The notes under the pieces are model-generated. The model saw only the letters and a list, made by a program, of their open reading frames with translations, was not told the DNA's origin and made no database searches. 64,000 nt of DNA. It comes from RBG-13-51-18 sp050014095. Its GTDB lineage: Bacteria; Chloroflexota; Dehalococcoidia; Dehalococcoidales; RBG-16-60-22. The stretch covers positions 124,001 through 188,000 of the forward strand of contig JBEKDZ010000001.1 in the NCBI GenBank assembly GCA_050014095.1, written 5' to 3'. Made by a program: the position numbers and the translations under genes. This document shows positions 57,259-64,000 of the stretch, one piece after another. Within the stretch, counting starts at the first letter, position 1, and each line of letters begins with the position of its first letter.

Positions 57259-57992
57259 TGTCATTATCCACCGCCATTGAATGGACAGACTCTACATGGA
57301 ATCCTGTGACAGGCTGCACAAAAGTAAGTTCAGGGTGCATGAACTGCTATGCAGAACGTTTGGCATTACGTTTACAGGCTATGGGAAATCCAAGTTATAA
57401 AAATGGCTTCTCTGTAACTTTACATGAAGACGCACTAACTCTCCCATTAAAATGGAAAAAACCACAGACGATATTTGTTAATTCAATGAGTGATTTATTC
57501 CATGAGAATATCCCCCTAGAATTTATCTTACGCGTGTTCGATATTATGCGCCGCGCGGATTGGCATTGTTTTCAGATACTGACTAAAAGGTCAGAAAGAA
57601 TGTTAGAATTGAGTCCGCGACTGCCTTGGGTATCAAATATCTGGATGGGTATAACAGTAGAAGCAGAAAATTACATGTATCGTATTGAACACCTTAAAGG
57701 AACTGGCGCGGCGGTTAAATTCTTATCCCTTGAACCGCTTCTTAGCCCCATCAATAATCTCTCTCTAGCCGGAATAGATTGGGTTATTGTTGGTGGAGAA
57801 TCCGGTCCAAATGCCAGACCAATGAAAAAAGACTGGGTTGTTGATATTAGAAATCAATGCCAAAATAAAAACGTACCATTTTTCTTTAAACAGTGGGGTG
57901 GGATTAACAAGAAAAAGGCAGGCAGAGAACTCGACGGGCGTATATGGAGTGAAATACCATCTCTTTTACCCAACGCTCAATTATCTTTTTAA
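57258..57992 (+). CDS. DUF5131 (phage Gp37/Gp68) family protein with three-Cys motif
   Basis: 244 residues. IEWTDSTWNPVTGCTKVSSGCMNCYAERLALRL carries the defining three-cysteine motif C-x7-C-x2-C (residues 20, 28 and 31), radical-SAM-like in spacing. TIFVNSMSDLFHENIPLEFILRVFDIMRRADWHCFQILTKRSERM, GITVEAENY and DWVIVGGESGPNARPMKKDWV complete the family pattern. Probably an Fe-S enzyme. It forms a transferred two-gene module with tcmP, found in phages and mobile islands. Confidence 0.87.
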   Translation: MSLSTAIEWTDSTWNPVTGCTKVSSGCMNCYAERLALRLQAMGNPSYKNGFSVTLHEDALTLPLKWKKPQTIFVNSMSDLFHENIPLEFILRVFDIMRRADWHCFQILTKRSERMLELSPRLPWVSNIWMGITVEAENYMYRIEHLKGTGAAVKFLSLEPLLSPINNLSLAGIDWVIVGGESGPNARPMKKDWVVDIRNQCQNKNVPFFFKQWGGINKKKAGRELDGRIWSEIPSLLPNAQLSF

Positions 57993-58206
57993 TTTCTGCC
58001 CCCCTTTTCTTCCCAATCCTTCTCCTCTTCGCGTCTCTTTCCACTTCTTTGCCCTGTGGTATACACCACACTTATGGTTATGTCAATCGGTGAAGCATGA
58101 TTCTCAATAAAGTCCCATATTTATGTAATCTTAATATTTGCCATATGGCGAATTTATATTATTTATGTCAATCTTTATATTCAGTTGGTAAGCTTAACAT
58201 AGATTA

Positions 58207-58235
58207 TTGACATAGCATCGCCGGTAATTTAATAG
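58207..58235 (+). promoter_or_regulatory. Promoter of the 45-residue ORF and LuxR gene
   Basis: TTGACA (58207-58212), 17-bp spacer, TAATAG (58230-58235), 32 bases before the ATG at 58267. Confidence 0.5.
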
Positions 58236-58266
58236 TTTTTACATGATGCTTTCAGGAGTGAGTGAA

Positions 58267-58404
58267 ATGGAAAATAAAGAAAAAAGCAGAGAAAAGGTAT
58301 TAGTTCCGGTTCGTCACCATAAGCCTACCCAGGAAAAGGAACACGTGGAGGAACAAAATAAGGCGAGAGCCTGGAAGATGCCGAGGCGTTGGCACACCTA
58401 TTAA
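58267..58404 (+). CDS. 45-residue charged hypothetical protein
   Basis: Begins MENKEKSREKVLVPVRHHK and ends KARAWKMPRRWHTY. Highly charged, no hydrophobic core, probably disordered. AGGAGTG ribosome site seven bases before the ATG. Lies 21 bases upstream of a LuxR-type regulator and shares its promoter. Confidence 0.5.
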   Translation: MENKEKSREKVLVPVRHHKPTQEKEHVEEQNKARAWKMPRRWHTY

Positions 58405-58425
58405 AGTGAAGGTGGAGATATAAGG

Positions 58426-59166
58426 GTGGAGAAGACAAAACTTAATATAATAAAGCTCTACACGGTGGAAGAGGATAAGATATATCCTGACTTATGCAGG
58501 GCTGTCCTCCAATTAAAAGAGCCAATAGAATTATTGGGGGTCTTAAATAGTCGCGATATTGGTACCTTAAGGAAAACTGTGTTGACTCTTGCTCCCGATG
58601 TGGTATTAGTGAGTATTAAGAACCTTAAAGCAGATATCGTCAAAGAATTAGAACAAATTCATACGGACTATCCTAAAATGGGGATAGTCCTTGTGTTTGG
58701 GTTCTGTAATGCTCAAGATATCGAGCAATTACGCCGGCTGGCCCTAATAAAAAGTGGGGGAGGCATAGCACTTTTTCTAAAACGACCACCAGATAGAATG
58801 GAGTGGTTATGTATGGCTATATCAGCCGTCAGTCAAGGTCAGTTTATCCTTGACGCACCACTTGCCGCCTTTATGTTCGCCGAGAAACCAGGACCTGCAT
58901 TCCTGAAACAATTCACTCCCAGGGAGTTAGAAATTCTGAACTTGCTGGCGAACGGGTACACGAACTTGGCAATAGCGGGAGCCCTTTACATCGATAATAA
59001 GACAGTAGAGCATCACTTAAATAACATGTATAGTAAGCTTAAAGAAAATTATGAATTTGGTCAAAAGCATCTAAGAGTCAGCGTGGCGAAGCTATACTTG
59101 GACGCGATAGGTGATTCAGGTGGCGGAAAGAACTTGATTATTCGCAGTTCAGTTAATCAGATGTAA
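58426..59166 (+). CDS. LuxR-type regulator with degenerate receiver domain
   Basis: 246 residues, GTG start. Residues 1-125 fold like a response-regulator receiver, but the phospho-acceptor position reads PDVVLVSIKNL, with Ser instead of Asp, so normal phosphorylation is unlikely. The C-terminal LuxR HTH (FTPRELEILNLLANGYTNLAIAGALYIDNKTVEHHLNNMYSKL, about 165-210) is intact. No histidine kinase adjacent. Confidence 0.82.
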   Translation: MEKTKLNIIKLYTVEEDKIYPDLCRAVLQLKEPIELLGVLNSRDIGTLRKTVLTLAPDVVLVSIKNLKADIVKELEQIHTDYPKMGIVLVFGFCNAQDIEQLRRLALIKSGGGIALFLKRPPDRMEWLCMAISAVSQGQFILDAPLAAFMFAEKPGPAFLKQFTPRELEILNLLANGYTNLAIAGALYIDNKTVEHHLNNMYSKLKENYEFGQKHLRVSVAKLYLDAIGDSGGGKNLIIRSSVNQM

Positions 59167-59314
59167 TGCTAGGATACATTTTGCGTGTTTGTTGGACAGG
59201 TTGAAATAAACAAAGTGTTATCTTGTAAAAGCTAGTTTACACCCCCCAGATTGTTTTGTTATACTAAAAGTCTAAAGGTTGCATCAACGCTAATTTTCAA
59301 TGGGGGTTTACGAG

Positions 59315-60151
59315 ATGACCATAAAAATCGTTACCGATACCACCGCCGACCTGCCGCCTCAATTAGCCAAGGAACTCGGTATTACCATGGTGCCGGTCTA
59401 TCTGCGTTTTGGCGATGAGGTCTTCCGCGACGTGGTGGACATTAGCCAGGACGAGTTTTACCGTAGGTTACTGCATGACCCCATACATCCCAGCACCACC
59501 CAGCCCGCTCCGCAGGATTTTATCGATGTCTACAGGGAGCTAAGTAAAAAGGCCGAAGGGATTCTTTCCATTCATGTATCCAGCAAGCTAAGCGGCACCT
59601 ATAATGCGGCGTTACGCGGCAAGGAAGCCGTAGGAAAAGTATGCCCTATCGAGGTGATTGACTCACAAGTAGTCACGATGGGTCTGGGGCAGCTTGCGAT
59701 AGCGGCTAATGCGATGGCGCAGTCCGGCAAGAGCTTGCAGCAGATCGCCAAAGAAGTAAAGCAAATGATTCCCAGCATCCATATACTGGGACTCCTCGAT
59801 ACACTCAAATACCTGGCTCTTGGCGGGCGTATCGGCAAGATGCAGGCGCTATTAGGCTCGGTACTAAATATAAAGCCGATGTTGACCATAAAAGACGGGG
59901 TACTGGCGCCGACCGGCCGGGCCCGCAGTCGCGCCAAGGGCATCGACATCCTGGTTGACTATGTGAAAAATGCGTCAGATATTCAGGATTTAGCGGTGGT
60001 GTATAACACTACGCTTGAAGAAGCAAAAGCCCTCATCGGGCGACTGGGTTCGATATTCAATGAAGCCCAGATAAAGTTAGCCAGGCTGGGACCGGCGCTG
60101 GGAGTCCACACTGGGCCAGGCATATTACTGGTAGCTCTCCGGGGAAAATAA
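59315..60151 (+). CDS. DegV family fatty-acid-binding protein
   Basis: 278 residues from ATG 59315 (MTIKIVTDTTADLPPQL); the frame opens at 59300. LGITMVPVYLRFGDEVFRDVVDISQDEFYRRL, HPSTTQPAPQDFIDVY, IHVSSKLSGTYNAAL and LGPALGVHTGPGILLVALRGK match DegV throughout. Family members bind fatty acids and can present them to fatty-acid kinase. Confidence 0.92.
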   Translation: MTIKIVTDTTADLPPQLAKELGITMVPVYLRFGDEVFRDVVDISQDEFYRRLLHDPIHPSTTQPAPQDFIDVYRELSKKAEGILSIHVSSKLSGTYNAALRGKEAVGKVCPIEVIDSQVVTMGLGQLAIAANAMAQSGKSLQQIAKEVKQMIPSIHILGLLDTLKYLALGGRIGKMQALLGSVLNIKPMLTIKDGVLAPTGRARSRAKGIDILVDYVKNASDIQDLAVVYNTTLEEAKALIGRLGSIFNEAQIKLARLGPALGVHTGPGILLVALRGK

Positions 60152-60220
60152 CAGACCGTTTGACAAACCCCCTAAAAAAGCCTATCATAATCCAAACTCT
60201 CAAGTCGCAAGGAGGTGCTT

Positions 60221-60778
60221 ATGCCAGAACAAATTCGTAAGCAAAGCAACAAAGAGGCAGATGCGCAAGCCCAAATGCGTGAGCAAATGAACCAAAGCCT
60301 TAAGCAGACAACCCGGATGGTCATTCATCAGCAAATCAGCCATGAGTTTCAGCAGGCATCCCGACTGGATACTAAAATCTCGGTCATCTCCATCGTCGTT
60401 ACGCTGATACTGTTCACCATCGCCATGATATTTGCCGAGAGCACCACTGGCTCAATTACCGGCATACTGGGCGGCATAAAATCCCGGGTATTCAATGTCG
60501 CGCCGACCATTATCTTGTTCGTCTGCATCGCGGCTATCGTAGCGATTAACTGGTACTCCGTGTGCACGCTGCTGAACAACAAAAAGCAAAGGGCGAAGCT
60601 AAATAAAGGCTTGACTAAACTCTATAAAGACGAAGGCGTGGATAAGTATTACGACGGCTCGATTTTTAAAGGCTACGAGACGAGGTACAATCTCTTCGCG
60701 ATTATCTTGGCAACGGTGGGGGCGGTCAGCGTTATCGCGCCGCTGGTGATTTTTATCGATAAGCTTATCGAGATGTAA
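60221..60778 (+). CDS. Hypothetical membrane protein
   Basis: 185 residues from ATG 60221 behind AAGGAGGTG. A Gln/Met-rich helical N terminus (NKEADAQAQMREQMNQSLKQTTRMVIHQQIS) leads to two transmembrane helices (ISIVVTLILFTIAMIFA, IILFVCIAAIVAINWYSV), a charged loop with YKDEGVDKYYDGSIFKGYETRYN and a third helix near the C terminus. No family recognised. Confidence 0.7.
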   Translation: MPEQIRKQSNKEADAQAQMREQMNQSLKQTTRMVIHQQISHEFQQASRLDTKISVISIVVTLILFTIAMIFAESTTGSITGILGGIKSRVFNVAPTIILFVCIAAIVAINWYSVCTLLNNKKQRAKLNKGLTKLYKDEGVDKYYDGSIFKGYETRYNLFAIILATVGAVSVIAPLVIFIDKLIEM

Positions 60779-60826
60779 CTAAATAAAATAAGGGGCAAAG
60801 TCCCTCGGTTTTACTCGGGATAAAGC

Positions 60827-60858
60827 GGGGAGGGAGGGTTTACCCCCCCTCCTTTTTC
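60827..60858 (+). terminator. Rho-independent terminator
   Basis: GGGGAGGGAGGG (60827-60838), loop TTTA, CCCCCCCTCC (60843-60852), then TTTTT. Overlaps the last codons of the convergent gene. Confidence 0.75.
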
Positions 60859-61163
60859 CTCTCCGTCTCTTTCTGTCGTTTTCTCTCCAGTCTTTCCAGA
60901 TCTCTCTTTACCTTGTCCTCGCCGATGGGGTGGAACTTGCGCGCCGCCCATCTGCCGACAAAGAAGTTCCAGCGGTAGTTCTTCAGGTCCTCCCAAACAT
61001 CATATTCCTCGGCGAAGCGCTCGGCTTCCGTTGTCGATTTATTAGCCTCCGCTTTCTCCCCTTGCGTCAGCACGATGCCGTGGCGCTTGCGGGCGGCATC
61101 CAGCTCCTCCTCATCAGCGCTCTCCCCGGCGAATATCTTTTTAATAAGTGAGAAAAATCCCAT
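60840..61163 (-). CDS. Hypothetical charged protein
   Basis: 107 residues. Short amphipathic N terminus MGFFSLIKKIFAG, then EELDAARKRHGIVLTQGEKAEANKSTTEAERFAEEYDVWEDLKNYRWNFFVGRWAARKF and a highly basic C-terminal helix. Its gene end overlaps a plus-strand terminator. No family recognised. Confidence 0.6.
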   Translation of the reverse strand: MGFFSLIKKIFAGESADEEELDAARKRHGIVLTQGEKAEANKSTTEAERFAEEYDVWEDLKNYRWNFFVGRWAARKFHPIGEDKVKRDLERLERKRQKETERKKEGG

Positions 61164-61360
61164 GGCAGCCTTCTTTCTTACAGTGTTTACGCCCTATGTA
61201 TACAACATGGGAGCAGGGTTGTCAATGGCGCGTAATTTATCAGTTATCAGCCCACAGTTGACAGCGGGGTGAAAAGGGGGATGTATTTTGACAAAAGTGT
61301 ATAAAATGACTCTAAATTACGCTAAAAGACACATCGTCTTAATATTCTTTTGTCCTACCA

Positions 61361-61389
61361 TTGACAGATATAACGTTATAGTGCATAAT
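61361..61389 (+). promoter_or_regulatory. Promoter of rpsP operon
   Basis: TTGACA (61361-61366), 17-bp spacer, CATAAT (61384-61389). The spacer holds a palindrome ATAACGTTAT. Confidence 0.65.
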
Positions 61390-61431
61390 AGTGACCGTAA
61401 AAGCGCTAAAAACTAGAAAGTCAAGGAGTGC

Positions 61432-61701
61432 ATGTTAAAAATCAGACTACGCCGCATGGGAGCCAGGGGACAACCCAGCTATAGAATGGTCATCGTTGAT
61501 AGCCGGGCACCCCGGGACGGGGCATTCGTGGAAATTATCGGACATTATAACCCGAGGACCGAACCGGCAACCATCGCCATTAAAGAGGAACGAGCCCTGC
61601 ACTGGCTTAAGCAGGGCGCCCAGCCGACAGACACCACTGCCAGACTACTAGGTAAGGCAGGTATCATGGACAAATTCAAACCAGTCAAGGAGAAGTCATG
61701 A
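61432..61701 (+). CDS. rpsP: 30S ribosomal protein S16
   Basis: 89 residues: MLKIRLRRMGARGQPSYRMVIVDSRAPRDGAFVEIIGHYNPRTEP and ERALHWLKQGAQPTDTTARLLGKAGIMDKF. Complete. Ribosome site AAGGAG. The start is an ATG at 61432. Overlaps khpA by 4 bases. Confidence 0.96.
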   Translation: MLKIRLRRMGARGQPSYRMVIVDSRAPRDGAFVEIIGHYNPRTEPATIAIKEERALHWLKQGAQPTDTTARLLGKAGIMDKFKPVKEKS

Positions 61702-61925
61702 AAGACCTAGTTGTGTACATCGCCAAGAGCATCGTCAACAACCCGGACGCAGTGAATGTCGTCGAGGAGACTAACGAAGAGGGTATCACGCTTAAACTAA
61801 GCGTGGCCGATGAAGACAAGGGCAGAATCATCGGCAAGCAAGGCCAGATAGCCCAGGCAATGCGTACTTTGCTGAGGGTAAAAGCCGCTAAAGCCCAGAC
61901 CAGAGTAAGATTAGAAATAATGTAG
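61698..61925 (+). CDS. khpA: KH-domain RNA-binding protein KhpA
   Basis: 75 residues: MKDLVVYIAKSIVNNPDAVNVVEE...RIIGKQGQIAQAMRTLLRVKAAK with the GxxG loop (GKQG) of a KH domain. Normally followed by rimM and trmD; here a terminator follows instead, so the operon is split. Confidence 0.94.
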   Translation: MKDLVVYIAKSIVNNPDAVNVVEETNEEGITLKLSVADEDKGRIIGKQGQIAQAMRTLLRVKAAKAQTRVRLEIM

Positions 61926-62035
61926 CCTAATCCCCCAAATAACCTAAAAAGGGGAGGCGGGGAGGTAAAACTCCCTGACCAACATACCGCCTGCACTTCT
62001 GCTAAAGAACAGGCACAGAGAATAGCGACAATCTA

Positions 62036-62071
62036 AAAAGCCCCGGTTATATCATCGGGGCTTTAGGTTTT
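62036..62071. terminator. Bidirectional terminator between khpA and atpC
   Basis: AAAGCCCCG (62038-62046), loop GTTATATCAT, CGGGGCTTT (62057-62065), T-rich on the plus side (AGGTTTTT) and an A-run on the other, serving both convergent operons. Confidence 0.8.
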
Positions 62072-62084
62072 TACATCAAGAACT

Positions 62085-62507
62085 TTAAACCTTGCGCCGC
62101 GTCTTTATTTTCTCCGCCACGGAGAGCCGCACCAGCGCCCGCCGTAAAGCCGCCTCCGCCCTGGCTTCATCCACGCCGGTAACATGTCTTTCTTTTAAAC
62201 GCTTCTCGGCGCGCTGCCTCGCCTCAGCGGCGCGGTTGATATCGATTTCCTCGGCGCGCTCCGCCTGGTCTGCCAGCACAATAACACGGTCGGGTCTTAC
62301 CTCTAGAAAGCCGCCGGAAATCGCCATGCTGTCTTCCTGCCCACCCCGCTTCACTACCAGCTCGCCGGCTTGAAGGATAGTCATCAGGGGGGCATGGTGA
62401 GGCAAAATGCCCAGCTGCCCTTCGACGCCGGGGGCGATTACTTCATCCGCTTCCGCCGAATAGACGATACGCTCGGCGGTAACGATATCTATCTTCAGAC
62501 TAGGCAT
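62085..62507 (-). CDS. atpC: ATP synthase epsilon subunit
   Basis: 140 residues: LKIDIVTAERIVYSAEADEVIAPGVEGQLGILPHHAPLMTILQAGELVVKR and AISGGFLEVRPDRVIVLADQAERAEEIDINRAAEARQRAEKRL. Beta-sandwich plus helical hairpin; regulates rotation in F1. It overlaps atpD by 8 bases and is the last gene of the operon. Confidence 0.95.
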   Translation of the reverse strand: MPSLKIDIVTAERIVYSAEADEVIAPGVEGQLGILPHHAPLMTILQAGELVVKRGGQEDSMAISGGFLEVRPDRVIVLADQAERAEEIDINRAAEARQRAEKRLKERHVTGVDEARAEAALRRALVRLSVAEKIKTRRKV

Positions 62508-63903
62508 TGCTCCCCGCTCCTAACGCTTTGGCGGCTTCTACCACCTCTTCAATGCCGCCGACCATATAGAAAACCTGCTCCGGCAGGTCATCATACTTGC
62601 CCTCGAGGATTTCCCTAAAGCCGCGCACAGTATCCTCAATCTTAACGTACTTGCCGGGGCGGCCGGTAAAGACCTCGCTAACAAACATGGGCTGTGATAA
62701 GAACCGCTGGATACGGCGCGCCCGATTGACGGTCTGCTTATCTTCTTCGCTCAACTCCTCAATGCCGAGGATGGCAATGATATCCTGCAAGTCCTTGTAA
62801 CGTTGCAGTACACGCTGCACCTCGCGGGCGACGCGGTAATGCTCCTCGCCGACGACATCAGGGGCGAGGATACGGGAGGTGGAGGTGAGGGGGTCGACGG
62901 CGGGGTAAAGCCCCTGCTCGGCGATGGACCGCTCCAGAGCCACGACAGCGTCCAGGTGCCCGAAGGTAGTCGCCACGCCAGGGTCGGTATAGTCGTCCGC
63001 GGGAACGTAAATAGCCTGGAAGGAGGTAATTGACCCCTTCTTGGTAGAGGTAATGCGCTCCTGCAGCTCACCCATTTCCGTGGCGAGGGTAGGCTGGTAG
63101 CCAACGGCGGAAGGCATGCGTCCCAACAACCCCGATACCTCCATGCCGGCCATCGTATAGCGGTAGATATTATCGATAAAGAGCAGGACGTCCTGCCCTT
63201 CCTCATCGCGGAAATACTCCGCCATGGTCAGTCCGGTCAATCCTACGCGTAAACGCACGCCCGGCGGCTCATTCATCTGCCCGAAGACCATGACCGTTTT
63301 ATCAATGACGCCGGACTCTTTCATCTCGCGCCAGAGGTCGTTGCCCTCGCGGGAACGCTCGCCGATGCCGGTGAAAACGGAAAAGCCGCCGTGCACCGTA
63401 GCGATGTTGCGGATAAGCTCCTGGATGATAATCGTCTTGCCCACGCCGGCGCCGCCATAAGCCCCGATTTTACCGCCCCTGGTGAACGGCACGATAAGGT
63501 CAATGACTTTGAGGCCGGTTTCCAGCACCTGGGTGCGGGTTTCCTGCTCCTCAAAGGATGGAGGGAGACGGTGGATTGGCCATTTATCTTCCGCCTTCAC
63601 TTCGCCGAGGTTATCCAGCGGTGTCCCCATAACGTCGAAAAGCCTCCCCAGCGTCGCTCGCCCCACCGGCACCTTTAAAGCTGCGCCGGTATCGATAGCC
63701 TCCGCCCCCCGCGCTAATCCGTCGGTTGGCGAGAGGGAGAGACACCTCACCCAATTATTGCCGAGGTGGTCCTGCACTTCCAGCACGATTTTATCCTTGC
63801 CGCTCTGGATTTCCAGAGCGTTATAAAGCGCCGGTAGCTGATCGGGTGGAAAAGCTACGTCCACTACCGTGCCGATTACTTGAACTACTTTTCCTTTTGC
63901 CAT
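62500..63903 (-). CDS. atpD: ATP synthase beta subunit
   Basis: 467 residues: GKVVQVIGTVVDVAFPPDQLPALYNALEI, Walker A GGAGVGKTIIIQELI, ERSREGNDLWREM with the catalytic Glu, VLLFIDNIYRYTMAGMEVSGLLGRMPSAVGYQPTLATEMGELQERI, and a C-terminal domain around LSEEDKQTVNRARRIQRFLSQPMFVSEVFTGRPG. Catalytic subunit of F1. GAGG precedes the ATG. Other atp genes would lie beyond the right edge. Confidence 0.98.
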   Translation of the reverse strand: MAKGKVVQVIGTVVDVAFPPDQLPALYNALEIQSGKDKIVLEVQDHLGNNWVRCLSLSPTDGLARGAEAIDTGAALKVPVGRATLGRLFDVMGTPLDNLGEVKAEDKWPIHRLPPSFEEQETRTQVLETGLKVIDLIVPFTRGGKIGAYGGAGVGKTIIIQELIRNIATVHGGFSVFTGIGERSREGNDLWREMKESGVIDKTVMVFGQMNEPPGVRLRVGLTGLTMAEYFRDEEGQDVLLFIDNIYRYTMAGMEVSGLLGRMPSAVGYQPTLATEMGELQERITSTKKGSITSFQAIYVPADDYTDPGVATTFGHLDAVVALERSIAEQGLYPAVDPLTSTSRILAPDVVGEEHYRVAREVQRVLQRYKDLQDIIAILGIEELSEEDKQTVNRARRIQRFLSQPMFVSEVFTGRPGKYVKIEDTVRGFREILEGKYDDLPEQVFYMVGGIEEVVEAAKALGAGSNA

Positions 63904-63944
63904 AAGAACCTCACTAAACTATACTTTGTTACGCCATGCCACCC

Positions 63945-63972
63945 CTGGATTCCAGCCTTCGCTGGAATGACG
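63945..63972. repeat. GTCATTCCAGC palindrome upstream of atpD
   Basis: CTGGATTCCAGCCTTCGCTG followed by GAATGACGG, a compact copy of the dispersed family. It lies 41 bases upstream of atpD, possibly within the operon. Confidence 0.85.
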
Positions 63973-64000
63973 GTTAAATATTATTCTAACGCCACCACCC

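Noticed and set aside
57838..58110. 90-codon frame at the end of the DUF5131 gene
   Set aside because: Out-of-frame overlap with a conserved gene; the tail is low-complexity.

Overview
The window looks like a chromosomal segment of an uncultured Dehalococcoidia-like member of the Chloroflexota. This is an inference from gene content, not a phylogenetic result. Supporting signs are balanced base composition, frequent TTG/GTG starts with strong GGAGG ribosome sites, 2-hydroxyacyl-CoA dehydratase family proteins, TIGR04076 and GYD small proteins, an FtsZ/CetZ-like GTPase pair, and very many short palindromic repeats between genes. Most of the window is housekeeping: ligA, pth, eno, gap, dnaX-ybaB-recR, recO, serS, lysS, radC, prfB, nfi, yebC-ruvC-ruvA, uvrB, rpsP-khpA and the end of the ATP synthase operon (atpD-atpC).

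Layout. 1-2.1 kb: start of a 2-hydroxyacyl-CoA dehydratase-like gene, a DUF169 protein, a hicBA toxin-antitoxin pair and tRNA-Glu. 2.1-6.6 kb: a five-gene minus-strand operon of a lysine 2,3-aminomutase, two ATP-grasp ligases, a GNAT acetyltransferase and a MarC membrane protein, divergent from a winged-helix regulator. 7.2-14 kb: tandem SDR oxidoreductases, a structured candidate ncRNA, rpe, a RecB-type nuclease with an apparent ATC start, and small enzymes. 14-23.6 kb: ligA, pth, eno, a GIY-YIG nuclease between two identical 56-bp repeats, an MBL hydrolase, a second dehydratase-like protein and gap. 23.6-28 kb: two CetZ-like tubulin GTPases flanking an antiparallel gene for a repetitive alpha-helical protein. 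28-36 kb: DNA metabolism and two tRNA synthetases, with repeat fields, an orphan HicB and a DUF559 nuclease. 36-50.3 kb: small membrane proteins, MFS, SDR, tRNA-Ser, two GNATs, an orphan oligopeptide-binding protein, radC, a peptidase, prfB with its programmed frameshift, nfi, rimI, yebC and ruvCA. 50.3-53.6 kb: accessory region with an HNH gene behind an attenuator-like leader, a dense repeat field, a ParE-type toxin pair, a molbindin, and a 70-codon membrane protein interrupted by one in-frame TGA followed by a SECIS-like hairpin. 53.6-64 kb: peroxiredoxin, uvrB, an AT-rich TcmP/DUF5131 island with a frameshifted first gene, a LuxR regulator, degV, rpsP-khpA and atpDC.

The strongest candidates for something new are: (1) the putative selenoprotein at 53378-53590, next to a peroxiredoxin; (2) the tubulin-pair/coiled-coil locus; (3) the aminomutase/two-ligase/acetyltransferase operon, whose aminomutase keeps every lysine-specific residue; (4) two small nucleases (GIY-YIG and DUF559), each nested in a different family of dispersed palindromes, an arrangement like REP/RAYT; (5) the leader-peptide/attenuator in front of a tiny HNH gene; and (6) the free-standing structured RNA at about 8923-9183.
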